Source: Paraburkholderia tuberum STM678 (lineage in GTDB: Bacteria > Pseudomonadota > Gammaproteobacteria > Burkholderiales > Burkholderiaceae). Taken from it: DNA of 50,204 bases. The translations under genes and the position numbers were made by a program. Positions 33,148-41,989 of this stretch are shown here, one piece after another. The notes beneath the pieces were generated by a model. The model was given only the letters and a program-made list of their open reading frames with translations, was not told the DNA's origin and did not search any database. The stretch lies in the NCBI RefSeq assembly GCF_902833905.1, contig NZ_CADFGP010000038.1, positions 31,908 through 82,111 of the forward strand. Direction: 5' to 3'. Each line of letters starts with the position of its first letter. The stretch's first letter is position 1.

Positions 33148-33361
33148 CCTCAGGGGCATGCAGTACTTCAATGACGTCCTGAAAAAGCAGCCTTTTGTCG
33201 CCGGGGATGCGTTCTCGATGGCCGACATCACCGTCATTGGCGGCCTGGTCTTTGCGTCGATCGTGAAGCTGCCGGTGCCCGCAGAGTACGAAGCCCTTCT
33301 CGCCTGGTACGCGAGAGTGCGCGAACGCCCGAGCGTCAAGAGCCAGCCGGCATTTGCCTGA
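33148..33361 (+). pseudogene. C-terminal fragment of a glutathione S-transferase
   Basis: The plus-strand frame reads MQYFNDVLKKQPFVAGDAFS, MADITVIGGLVFASIVKLPV and RERPSVKSQPAFA, the C-terminal helical domain of a GST with the conserved FxxGDxFSMADI motif. The thioredoxin-like N-domain is missing. Its broken edge coincides with that of the TetR gene on the other strand, so one breakpoint at about 33147 destroyed both. Confidence 0.82.
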
Positions 33362-34539
33362 AATCGCAGCTGTCGTCGGCCTTCATTGATGAGCGACCAA
33401 TCTTTGGTTGCAAAACTGGGGCGACCGGTACGCATGAGTTGGACGACTGGTGAACTCAGTCGCGACCGGATGGCTACGACGCCAAGGTCGCGCGGCGGAT
33501 CAGTCAGCCGCTGCGGCATCACGTAATGCGTTGCCGTGCCAGCCCTTTTGGATTGGGCGGGTCTGTGGCACGATCCGATGCAGAGATCCGCCTGTTCCAT
33601 TTCGTGCGAGACTATTTTTAGTGCATGACGAAGCTAAGCGTCGTCGTGAGGATAAATTAAAGCGTTTGCTGAAACAATAAAGCATTTCGTGAAAAAATTT
33701 GCATTAAAGTGGAAGCTGGATTTTGTCTTCATCTTCTGCTTAATTCCTCAACCCCTGGCGATTAAAGCAAAACACGAATCCGGGGAAAGCAGAAGATGAA
33801 CGACAAAGCTCCGATCTAGTGGAGGCTGCCGTGGTCCTGCTAAACGAGAAGCTGGCTGTTATTTGCAAAGTTAAAGTTGAAGATGGTTTTTCTTTCAAGT
33901 AATGGATAACGGATTGATTCTAAAGTAGCCTTTAGCGATGACAGTTTTGTCCGATCGGCGTTTTTCCGCGCCAATGAACCGGCCCCTTGAAGAATTGGAA
34001 GAAACTTGCTCGGATTCAACAAAAAGGTGATCAGGGCGGGGCGAGGGTTACGTTGAAGTCTCCGTGTGAGGCATCTTAGCCAACAGGCTTCTGTTCGCTG
34101 CAAGAGGGCCAACGCGTACTTCAGCCCGGCCAGGGCCTCTGCGTTTCGTCAGGGCCCAAGGTCGACTTGGGCTGGCGTTCGGCGGCCCGGAACACCATTC
34201 AATGATTTAGAACGGGCGTTCGCCCGGCGATTTAGTCAGTTGCTGCCGGGCGCCAACCTAACGTTATGCGTGGCGTCTCAGAACAAAGTGACCTCTGGCC
34301 GCGTGAAATCGCTGACGAGTTTTCGGCCATTATAGGTAGTCTGTCTCGTGGAGGCTCTACGGCAGATATCCAAGGGACAACTGACGGTGAGCAGAGCACA
34401 CACGTGCCGACAAGGGGCGCAAAACGCGTAGATTTAGGCGCATCCCGACAACGTCTCCCGCTATTCTTCATACACGGGTCGCGCAGTTCGCGCCCTTTCC
34501 TCGCGCGTGCCGACCATCTTGCGCTTACACGGGGGACGT
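33362..34539. other. 1.2-kb gene-free, partly AT-rich stretch
   Basis: No frame here looks coding. The part at about 33610-34020 is clearly richer in A and T than its surroundings. It holds a 14-base perfect inverted repeat (33728-33741, TTCATCTTCTGCTT, and 33787-33800). Farther on are two short hairpins, GCCCAAG/CTTGGGC (34154-34172) and CGGGCG/CGCCCG (34213-34226), without U-tracts. The last 300 bases presumably contain the promoter of the haemagglutinin-like gene. Confidence 0.5.
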
Positions 34540-36945
34540 ATGAGCCCTGCTGCTAGATTGTCGCGTCTACGGCGCGCACCTGGAAGCTGTCGGTGGTCGC
34601 GAAACATCTCGCTGGTCATCGCGCTTGCACTGACTGAACTGTTCTCTGGGCAACAGGCCTTCGCGGCAGGACCGCTGCCGCAAGGCGGCCGCTTCATAGG
34701 CGGCTCAGGAAGCATTGCTCAGAACGGCACGAACCTGAACATCACGCAAACGGGCTCGCGGGGGATCATCGAATGGGACAGTTTCTCGATCGGACCGCAC
34801 GGCACGGTTTCGATCAACAACGGCACGGGCGCGACACTCAATCGCGTGACGGGTAACGACTTCTCCGCGATCCTCGGCACGCTGAGCGGCACCGGCAGTA
34901 TTTACCTTGTCAACCCGCATGGGGTTCTAATCGGGCGAAACGGCGTGGTCTCGACGGGCGGGCGCTTCGTCGCTTCGACGCTCGACATCCCCAACGACAC
35001 ATTTTTGAATCCGCCCGCGATCGGTGGGTCGGTCTACACGGGCAGTTCCACGGCGAACGTGATCAATCTCGGCAGACTCATCTCGTCGGGCGGGGACGTG
35101 TTCCTCATATCGGCTAACAAGGTCACGAACGCAGGGACAATCGATGCGCCAAACGGTAATGCCGAACTTGCCGTGGGGCGTCAGGTCCGTCTGCTTGACG
35201 GCACGGATCAGCAAGTTTTCGTGGACGTCGGAAGCGGCGGCACGGTGACGAACACGGGCTCGGTGCAGGCGGCTATCATCAATTTGCAGGCGGCCGACGG
35301 CAACATTTTCGCGCTCGCGGGTCATTCGGGAGCGCTGCGCGCCACCGGCACTGCGTCACGCGCCGGCCACGTGTGGCTCGTCGCGAACACCGATACCGCC
35401 ACTTCAGTTATCAACACCGGTAGCGTCGACGCGCACGGGGCGCAGATCAGCGCACGCAATGCGGACGGCAGCGGCGGCGCGGTCGATATGTCCGGCAAGG
35501 AGGTCGAGGTCGGCGGCGCGGACGTTCAGGCGAAAACCTGGAACATCACAACGGGGGACTTCATCACGGACGCCTCCACCGCTCGCACGCTGAGTGCAAG
35601 CCTGAGCCACGGTGCCTCGATCAACGTGGACGCGAACGGCGGCGACGGCCTGCTAGGGGCGACCGGCGAGGGAGACATCGCTATCGACGCGAGCATTCGC
35701 TGGCACGGCGCCGCGTCGCTGACACTCGACGCGGCGCACTCGCTGACCATTGCGCCGAACGCGACCATCGCCAATCGCGGCACAGGCTCGCTGATTCTCA
35801 ATGCCGACTGGCATGGATTCGACAACGGCGGCAGCGTGACCAACCTGGGCACCATCGACTGGTCGCGAAGCACGGGCATCGTCACGGCGCTCTACGACAT
35901 GAACGGCAGATACACGCCCGGTACGTTGCGCAGCAATCCTTCCTGGAGTGCCGCGCCGTTTAGTGGCCTGGTGACGCAGATCACCGCCTATCAGCTAATT
36001 AACTACCTGGCAGACCTTAGTGCGGTGAACAACAACCTCGCTGGCAACTATGCGTTGGGCAACCGGGCAATCGATTTCCTGGATCCGGTGAATTTCAACG
36101 GCATCGGCACCGCCGCCACACCGTTCACCGGCCAGTTCGACGGAATGGGCCATGGCGGCGTCACGGGACTCAATATCCCCGGCGACGCCGATACCGGGCT
36201 TTTCGGCGTGATCGGCAAAACCGGCGTCGTGCGCAATTTTGATCTCACACAAAGCTCAGCGACCTCCTCCGCAGGACCGGTCGGCTTGCTCGCCGGCACC
36301 AACTATGGGCTCATTGTGCAGGTCGGCGTCTTCGGTAGCGTCCAATCCACGGGCGACACAAGCAGCGTGGCCGGAGGGATCGTCGGCGAAAATCGGGGCC
36401 GCGTTGAACAGTCATTCGCCGGGGTGAGCGTAAGCGGGGCGGGCACGGTCGGTGGTCTTGCCGGTACGAACGACGGTTGTATCGACCAGTCTGTCACGTT
36501 GGGCGCGGTGACGGGCGGTGCGCAAGCCACGATCGGCGGACTCGTCGGCGTGAACAATGGCGGGATCAACCAATCTTATGCAGAGGAAATCGTGGCGGGT
36601 GGCGTGACGGGTGGCGCAGTAGTTGGCGGCCTCGTTGGCCGCAATGCGGGCGTCATCCGCGAGTCCTATTCGGTGTCGACGCTCGCGCCTGATCCGGGTG
36701 CAACGACAGGCGGTATCGCGGGCACGAATAGCGGCCGGATCGCCGCGGACGTGTTCTGGAACAGCGAGTCGTCCGGGGCGACGGCAGGCGTCGGCTCGGG
36801 CACACCGGTGGCGAGCTCAAGCGGACTCACGGACGAACAACTGACCGAGCCGGCGAGCTTCGGCCCGACGTGGGACTTCAGCGCGAACGGTGTTTGGGTC
36901 GTCGGATTTCCCTACCCGACGCTCCGCTGGTTGAGCGGATCCTGA
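34540..36945 (+). CDS. Secreted filamentous-haemagglutinin-type protein with GLUG repeats
   Basis: An 801-residue exoprotein. A basic leader and long hydrophobic segment end at QQAFAAGPLPQGG; the TPS secretion domain follows (GSRGIIEWDSFSIGPHGTVS, NNGTGATLNRVTGND, and the NPHGVLIGRNG core), then beta-helix repeats rich in Gly/Asn. From about residue 600 there are GLUG motifs, such as GGIVGENRGRVEQSFA, GGLAGTNDGCIDQS, GGLVGVNNGGINQSYAE and GGLVGRNAGVIRESYS, and a closing PYPTLRW. Start 34540 follows GGGGGA. Such proteins need a TpsB outer-membrane pore, and none is in the window. It probably acts in adhesion; GLUG sections are common in adhesins and IgA-type passengers. Confidence 0.87.
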   Translation: MSPAARLSRLRRAPGSCRWSRNISLVIALALTELFSGQQAFAAGPLPQGGRFIGGSGSIAQNGTNLNITQTGSRGIIEWDSFSIGPHGTVSINNGTGATLNRVTGNDFSAILGTLSGTGSIYLVNPHGVLIGRNGVVSTGGRFVASTLDIPNDTFLNPPAIGGSVYTGSSTANVINLGRLISSGGDVFLISANKVTNAGTIDAPNGNAELAVGRQVRLLDGTDQQVFVDVGSGGTVTNTGSVQAAIINLQAADGNIFALAGHSGALRATGTASRAGHVWLVANTDTATSVINTGSVDAHGAQISARNADGSGGAVDMSGKEVEVGGADVQAKTWNITTGDFITDASTARTLSASLSHGASINVDANGGDGLLGATGEGDIAIDASIRWHGAASLTLDAAHSLTIAPNATIANRGTGSLILNADWHGFDNGGSVTNLGTIDWSRSTGIVTALYDMNGRYTPGTLRSNPSWSAAPFSGLVTQITAYQLINYLADLSAVNNNLAGNYALGNRAIDFLDPVNFNGIGTAATPFTGQFDGMGHGGVTGLNIPGDADTGLFGVIGKTGVVRNFDLTQSSATSSAGPVGLLAGTNYGLIVQVGVFGSVQSTGDTSSVAGGIVGENRGRVEQSFAGVSVSGAGTVGGLAGTNDGCIDQSVTLGAVTGGAQATIGGLVGVNNGGINQSYAEEIVAGGVTGGAVVGGLVGRNAGVIRESYSVSTLAPDPGATTGGIAGTNSGRIAADVFWNSESSGATAGVGSGTPVASSSGLTDEQLTEPASFGPTWDFSANGVWVVGFPYPTLRWLSGS

Positions 36946-37165
36946 TATCCGGGCACTTGACTACAGTTCTGTGTAAGGCTTAGTGCCAGTTTCGAGCGAC
37001 TCCGCTTCGTGGACTGGTGACCATATCTCGACTGGGCGTCACCAGCAAAGCGCGCAGCCGGCGCGGTTGGCGCAAGTCGACCCGATACGGCCCTTCAAGC
37101 TGCCTGGCAGCGGTCGTTCAATCGCAGGGAAAGCGGACGTCATATATTGGCCGCAGGAGAAGCCG

Positions 37166-37555
37166 ATGAAACGCACATGGACAATCATTGGTGTTGCTGA
37201 TGTGGCCCGCAGCTTCAAGTGGTATCAGTCGCTGTTCGGACAACCGGAAACGCTGCCAGCGCATGACTACTTCGGGCAAATCGTCGACACGGATGGAACG
37301 GTCTTGCTATGCCTTCACCGGTGGGGCGCGCACGAGCATCCTCCGCTGGCTAGTCGCGACCGTGCGGAACCTGGCAACGGACTGCTTTTGTTCTTTCGTA
37401 TCGATGATTTCGACGATGCGCTGCTGAGAGCCCGCGCGCTTGTCGCCGGACTCGAAGAGGAGCCCAACGTGAACCCCAACACCGGAACCAAAGAGTTTGC
37501 GCTCCGCGATCCTGACGGGTACTACGTCATGGTGAGTGCGCTCGACCCGCCCTAA
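37166..37555 (+). CDS. VOC (glyoxalase/bleomycin-resistance) family protein
   Basis: A 129-residue single-domain VOC protein. It has the paired beta-alpha-beta-beta-beta layout: IGVADVARSFKWYQSLFG at the start, DTDGTVLLCLHRWG in the first module, and RIDDFDDALLRARAL and FALRDPDGYYVMVSALD in the second. Start 37166 follows AGGAG. Metal or substrate cannot be told; members include glyoxalase I, ring-cleaving dioxygenases and antibiotic-binding proteins. It stands alone, 220 bases after the haemagglutinin-like gene. Confidence 0.85.
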   Translation: MKRTWTIIGVADVARSFKWYQSLFGQPETLPAHDYFGQIVDTDGTVLLCLHRWGAHEHPPLASRDRAEPGNGLLLFFRIDDFDDALLRARALVAGLEEEPNVNPNTGTKEFALRDPDGYYVMVSALDPP

Positions 37556-37874
37556 CACTTCCATCAGGCGGTCGCGCGGCCAATGGCTACTATCGAGCAT
37601 TTGCGCCTTCGCTGCACAGGTCCGCAACTGGCCGTTCAGTGCCTCATGCAAGCGGCATATGCACGCCAAGGCAGCGCGATGCAGCGATCGACAGCAGCCG
37701 GACCCGCTCCGGCCAGTCAATCCCCTCCGAAGCAGCCGTTCAACGTTTCACGTGAGTCGCGTGCGCGGCTTGTCCGCGACTCGCCGCTCGATGAAGCGAT
37801 GAAGAAGAAATCGGATTGCCATACGTGGAACCGGCGAGCGGCGTGGTGCCGCTTGTTCCTGGAGAGCGCTGCCT
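37556..37874. other. Gene-free stretch
   Basis: Short frames cross this 319-base region but none has recognisable domains. Near 37815-37870 another frame (LPYVEPASGVVPLVPGERC) may be the shifted upstream part of the NTF2/SnoaL remnant that follows. Confidence 0.4.
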
Positions 37875-37961
37875 CACGTCTTCACGATCGAAAACGGAAG
37901 AATCACGAAATTCAAGGAATACCATGACACGGCGGCTGAAGCGGCGGCCCATCGGCGATAG
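37875..37961 (+). pseudogene. C-terminal fragment of an NTF2/SnoaL-like protein
   Basis: The frame ending at TAG 37959-37961 reads HVFTIENGRITKFKEYHDTA followed by AEAAAHRR, the standard end of SnoaL-like nuclear-transport-factor-2 family proteins (VFTxENGKIxxFxEYxDT). The region before 37875 does not continue in the same frame. Only 28 residues are supported. Confidence 0.62.
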
Positions 37962-38429
37962 AAACATTGGTCTACCTTGATTAAAGCCGAGGCAACGTTC
38001 AGCGACCGCGAGTTTGGCCATCATGTCGATTTTCTTCGGTAATTTTCTTCGGTACCACCAGCGGCGGCGTGCATCGATCCGCAACATCGTCCCCTCCCGC
38101 ACGCGCCTGGATGCCTCGTGTGGGTCACCGCAACGCTTCGCTTGACGAATAACGCGCTCGGGGCATTCTCTTTCGTCAAAGGCCCGCCCCGTTGCGCCAC
38201 TAGCCCGCTTTTCGCGTGGGACGGATCTGGGCGCCGGATTCGGGGCCCTGTCCCGGCGTTTCAGCGCACCGGAGAAGGCTATCCGCCTGCGCCTCCTGCA
38301 TCGCACGACAGGCCTTGTAAGCATGTCTTTATGCTGAAGTCCAGTTATCGAATATCGCCAAGAGAGCTGGCAAGATCCCTCTTGGGCTCGCATCACGAAT
38401 GACAGCCTGAGTTTGTCGTCAAGCCGTCA
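37962..38429. other. Gene-free stretch with a 13-base tandem repeat
   Basis: No coding frame is convincing in these 468 bases. ATTTTCTTCGGTA is repeated head-to-tail at 38029-38041 and 38042-38054. The downstream end of the amidase gene (minus strand) lies at 38430. Confidence 0.5.
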
Positions 38430-39935
38430 CTAGGCCATCCTCGAACGATTCGACAAGATCGGCGGGGACGACACGATAGACCGCAGCTCAGGGACCGGCT
38501 CGGACAGTGCTTTAAGATCCGGCGCAGGTCGCCGCAGCGCGTCGTCCGTAGCAAATGCCGCTTCGAGCGCCTCCGAAATGTCCAGCAACCGCCCATCTCC
38601 ACGCGCTGGGCCAACCAACTGCACACCAAACGGCATGCCGGCATGATCGACCCCGCACGGCAGCGACAACGCCGGATTGGTCATCAGGGAAACGAGGTAA
38701 GTCAGTCCCAGCCAGCGATAGTACGTATCGAGCGGCTTGCCATTGATCGCTTCGAGCTGCCATTGGGACCACGGAAATGGCGTGACGGACACCGTCGGCG
38801 AAACGATCACGTCATAGTGCTGCACGAGCGACTGGAAGCGTCGATACAGCGTCGTTTGCATCTTGTGCGCCCAAACGGCGTCGCCGAGCGTCATCGATGC
38901 GCCCAGCTCGAAGTTCGCGCGCGTATTGGGTCCAAGCTGCGACGGATCGCGCTCATAGATTTCCGCGAACTGCGCAACGAAGTTCTGCGCGCGCACTACG
39001 TCGAAGCATCGGTCGATGCCTCTCATGTCGATGCATACCGGTTCGCACACCGCCACGTGCCGTGCGATCTTGTCGACCTTCGCGCGGAATGTCGCGCGGG
39101 ATGCGTCGTCGAGCGCGCATACCCCGAAGTCATCGGTAAAGCCGATGCGCAGCCCCGACGCATCGATCGGACGGCGCTGTGCAAGCGCGGCCGAATCGAC
39201 GTCGTGAGCTAGCGGATCGCGCGCGTCGAAGCCAGCCTGCGCGGCAAGCAGCAACCGCACATCGGCGACGGTACGTGCCATCGGGCCGCTCACGGTAATC
39301 GGTGCCCACCCGAGTTCGCGCCGGTCGCCCGGCACGAGTCCCGGCGATGGCCGCAGTCCCACAATCCCGCAGACCGCGGCTGGAATGCGCAGCGATCCGC
39401 CCGTGTCCGAGCCGGTGCAGAGCGGGAGCATGCCGGTTGCGAGCGCTGCGGCCGATCCGCCCGACGACCCCCCCGCGTTCAGCAGCGGCGCAAAGGGGTT
39501 GCCCGTCGCGCCCCAGACGTCGTTGCGGGTGTTCGCACCCGCGCCCATTTCGGGCGTGTTGGTCTTGGTTGTCACGATGGCGCCCGCCGCCCGAATGCGT
39601 GCGACCATCCCGTTGTCCTCGTCCGGAACGTTTGCGCGGAAGAGCTTCGAGCCATACGTCGTGAGTACGCCGGCGGTCTCTTCCAGATCTTTCACGCCGA
39701 TGGGCACGCCATGCAGCAAGCCGAGCGGCTCGCCACGCATCACCGCCGCTTCCGCGCGACGCGCTTCGTCGCGCGCGCGTTCGAAACACGTCGCCGCCAT
39801 CGCGTTGACGGCAGGGTTAATCGCTTCGATGCGCGCGATGCACGCGTCAAGCAGTTCGACTGGCGAGACACTGCGATCGCCGATCAGTCGGCGCGCATCG
39901 ACGGCGGAGAGAGAGACGAGAGAGTCGTGCGTCAT
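38430..39935 (-). CDS. Amidase-signature family hydrolase (1)
   Basis: A 501-residue amidase-signature enzyme. The catalytic Ser-cisSer-Lys triad is visible: Lys in GVPIGVKDLEET, cis-Ser in NAGGSSGGSAAALATG, and nucleophile Ser in GSDTGGSLRIPAAVCG. Family C-terminal segments NPALSLPCGVDHAGMPFGVQ and LVGPARGDGRLLDI are complete. The start at 39935 or the ATG two codons upstream (39941) is equally possible. It is the last gene of a leftward operon, 28 bases after the GntR gene. Substrate is unknown; the transporter genes upstream suggest an imported amide or related nitrogen compound. Confidence 0.9.
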   Translation of the reverse strand: MTHDSLVSLSAVDARRLIGDRSVSPVELLDACIARIEAINPAVNAMAATCFERARDEARRAEAAVMRGEPLGLLHGVPIGVKDLEETAGVLTTYGSKLFRANVPDEDNGMVARIRAAGAIVTTKTNTPEMGAGANTRNDVWGATGNPFAPLLNAGGSSGGSAAALATGMLPLCTGSDTGGSLRIPAAVCGIVGLRPSPGLVPGDRRELGWAPITVSGPMARTVADVRLLLAAQAGFDARDPLAHDVDSAALAQRRPIDASGLRIGFTDDFGVCALDDASRATFRAKVDKIARHVAVCEPVCIDMRGIDRCFDVVRAQNFVAQFAEIYERDPSQLGPNTRANFELGASMTLGDAVWAHKMQTTLYRRFQSLVQHYDVIVSPTVSVTPFPWSQWQLEAINGKPLDTYYRWLGLTYLVSLMTNPALSLPCGVDHAGMPFGVQLVGPARGDGRLLDISEALEAAFATDDALRRPAPDLKALSEPVPELRSIVSSPPILSNRSRMA

Positions 39936-39963
39936 GGGCATCAATGAGGAATCGGATAAGAGC

Positions 39964-40629
39964 TCAAGCCGCCGCTGGCGAAGGCAAGGCCTGCCCGACG
40001 CAGGCGATGATCGCATCGCGCGTGTTCTCGAGATGCGCGTACGTCTGCTCATGCACGGCGCGCATATCGCGGGCGCGGTAGGCGTCGAGGAGATCGGCAT
40101 GCTCGCGGTTGTTGCTGTCGAGGATATCGCTTTTGACGTGCATCGAGAGGGACACGTAAGGCCGCGCGACCAGCGACAACCCTTCGACCAGTTCAGAGAG
40201 ACGCGTGCCGGCGGCGCTCGCCATCAGATGCTTGTGGAACTCCTCATTGAGGATGGCCCACCTCTCGGACGACAATGTCGCGCACATTTCATCATGCACC
40301 TTTTCGGCGGAGGCGAGGTCGCCATCGGTGGCATGCGTGCAGGCGCGTTGGGACAGCATCGGCTCGAGCACCATGCGCAGTTCGTAGATTTCGCTGACGT
40401 CCGCGGCCGTGAGCGCGCGTGTGACGACGCCCTTGTTGGGGTCGATCGAGACCAGCCCTTCCGCGCGCAGGTCGCGGAACGCTTCGCGCACCGGCGTCGT
40501 ACTGACGCTGAGGCGTTTGGCGATCTCTTCCTGCCGCAGCCGCGTGTTCGGTGGATACACGCCGTTGAGAATCTCGGCGCGCAACGTGCCGAGCACGTAT
40601 TGCTGAATCGTACGAAAGGGCTGGCTCAT
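39964..40629 (-). CDS. GntR-family regulator with FCD effector domain
   Basis: A 221-residue FadR-subfamily repressor. The winged HTH occupies residues 8-70 (EILNGVYPPNTRLRQEEIAK, STTPVREAFRDLRAEG), and the FCD helical ligand domain with its metal-binding His/Asp/Glu positions follows to about residue 210. It sits inside the operon between the two amidase genes, 47 bases from one and 28 from the other, and probably represses the whole transport-hydrolysis operon until the substrate or product binds. No operator was identified by eye. Confidence 0.9.
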   Translation of the reverse strand: MSQPFRTIQQYVLGTLRAEILNGVYPPNTRLRQEEIAKRLSVSTTPVREAFRDLRAEGLVSIDPNKGVVTRALTAADVSEIYELRMVLEPMLSQRACTHATDGDLASAEKVHDEMCATLSSERWAILNEEFHKHLMASAAGTRLSELVEGLSLVARPYVSLSMHVKSDILDSNNREHADLLDAYRARDMRAVHEQTYAHLENTRDAIIACVGQALPSPAAA

Positions 40630-40676
40630 GCTCGTCTCCGTGAGCGGTCGTTATCGTATGTTGCGCATTTCGTCGA

Positions 40677-41987
40677 TCAAATGGTGACGGCGCGTCTTTC
40701 GAACTTCAGCATGCTTTCGATGCGCGCGGCAACGCGCAGCAGCTTCGCATCATCGCCGAAAGCGCCGACGATCTGGAAGCCGAGCGGCAGATTTGCATCG
40801 CTCCAGCCGGAAGGCACATTGACGGCGGGCGCCCCCATCAGGCTCCAGGGTGCGCAGAAACGGGCGTCGCCCGTATCGGCGTGTCCGTGGGGCGCTTCAC
40901 CGCTGGCGGGCAAGGTCACGAGCGCGTCGCAGCCTTGCAGCAGCGCGGCAGACTGCGAGCGCACCTGCGCCTGCAACAGCAAGGCTTGCTGATAGCGCTC
41001 GAGCGGCATCGCCTGGCCTTCGGACAACAGCACGCGCATGTGTTCGCTCATCAGCGCGGGCGCGCGTGCGGCTACATCGCCGACGGCGCGATACGCCTCG
41101 ACCGCGAGAATCGTCAGTGTCGCTTCGCGCATTTGCGGCAGGTCCGCGCCGTAGTCCAACTCGACGATGCGCGCGCCGCCTTCGCTCAGCGTCCGCAGCG
41201 ATGCATCGAAGTTGGCGTGTTGATGCGGCGCGATGAGTTCGTCCCAGAACGGCGTGCGAACGACGCCGAGCGTGAGCGCGGAGGTGCCGCGCGGAAAGTG
41301 ATCGCGCCACGCCGCTTCGCTTTCGACCGCCTGAGGAGCGCCTTCGACGAACAACGCATGCGCGACGGCGACATCGTCGACGGATCGCCCGAAGAATCCG
41401 ACGTGATCGAGCGACGCAGCCAGCGGATGCACGCCTTCGCCCGGCACCGCGCGATACGACGGCTTGTAGCCGACGATGCCGCAATACGCGGCCGGGCGAA
41501 TGATCGATCCGACCGTCTGCGTGCCGATGGCGAGCGGCACGATGCCCGCTGCGACGGCCGCCGCCGATCCGCTCGACGAGCCGCCCGGCGTGTGCGCACG
41601 GTTCCACGGGTTGACGGTCGCAGCCGGTCCGCGCCAGGCGAATTCGGTCGTCGCGGTCTTGCCGAAGACCGTCCCGCCGAGCGCGCGGATCATCGACACG
41701 ATGCGCGCGTCGCGCTCGGGCCGATGCCCGTCGTAAGCCGGCGAGCCGTAGCCCGTGGGCATGTCGGCGGTATCGGCGAGATCCTTGACTCCGATGGGCA
41801 CGCCCACGAGCGCACGCGCCACGGCGCCGCGCACGGCGTACGTATCCGGCCGATGCACGAAGGCCCGAAGCCACGGCTCCAGCGCATCGGCGCGGGCCTG
41901 CGCGTCCAGCAGCGTCGCGCGCGCGGCGGCTTCGTCGTGACGATTAGCGAGCAGTGTCGTGAGCAATGATTGATCTGATCGATTCAT
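40677..41987 (-). CDS. Amidase-signature family hydrolase (2)
   Basis: A 436-residue amidase-signature enzyme, distinct from the one at 38430. Triad segments are GVPIGVKDLADT, HTPGGSSSGSAAAVAAG and IGTQTVGSIIRPAAYCG. The C-terminal half is shorter than in the first amidase and ends APAVNVPSGWSDANLPLGFQ. It begins two bases after the stop of the ABC substrate-binding gene, so it is tightly linked to uptake. Two non-identical amidases in one operon suggest either a two-step breakdown or two related substrates. Confidence 0.9.
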   Translation of the reverse strand: MNRSDQSLLTTLLANRHDEAAARATLLDAQARADALEPWLRAFVHRPDTYAVRGAVARALVGVPIGVKDLADTADMPTGYGSPAYDGHRPERDARIVSMIRALGGTVFGKTATTEFAWRGPAATVNPWNRAHTPGGSSSGSAAAVAAGIVPLAIGTQTVGSIIRPAAYCGIVGYKPSYRAVPGEGVHPLAASLDHVGFFGRSVDDVAVAHALFVEGAPQAVESEAAWRDHFPRGTSALTLGVVRTPFWDELIAPHQHANFDASLRTLSEGGARIVELDYGADLPQMREATLTILAVEAYRAVGDVAARAPALMSEHMRVLLSEGQAMPLERYQQALLLQAQVRSQSAALLQGCDALVTLPASGEAPHGHADTGDARFCAPWSLMGAPAVNVPSGWSDANLPLGFQIVGAFGDDAKLLRVAARIESMLKFERRAVTI

Positions 41988-41989
41988 CG

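Noticed and set aside
32870..33361. A full 163-residue glutathione S-transferase reading from 32870
   Set aside because: Only the part after about 33148 resembles a GST; the upstream part is antisense to the TetR gene.
34140..34330. Possible integron attC site (CCTAACGTTATGC with nearby hairpins)
   Set aside because: The core does not fit the GTTRRRY consensus, no paired opposite core was found, and there is no integrase or cassette array.
37740..38396. Minus-strand frame of 218 codons
   Set aside because: No domain resemblance, irregular composition, no ribosome binding site, and it crosses the tandem repeat and the NTF2 remnant.
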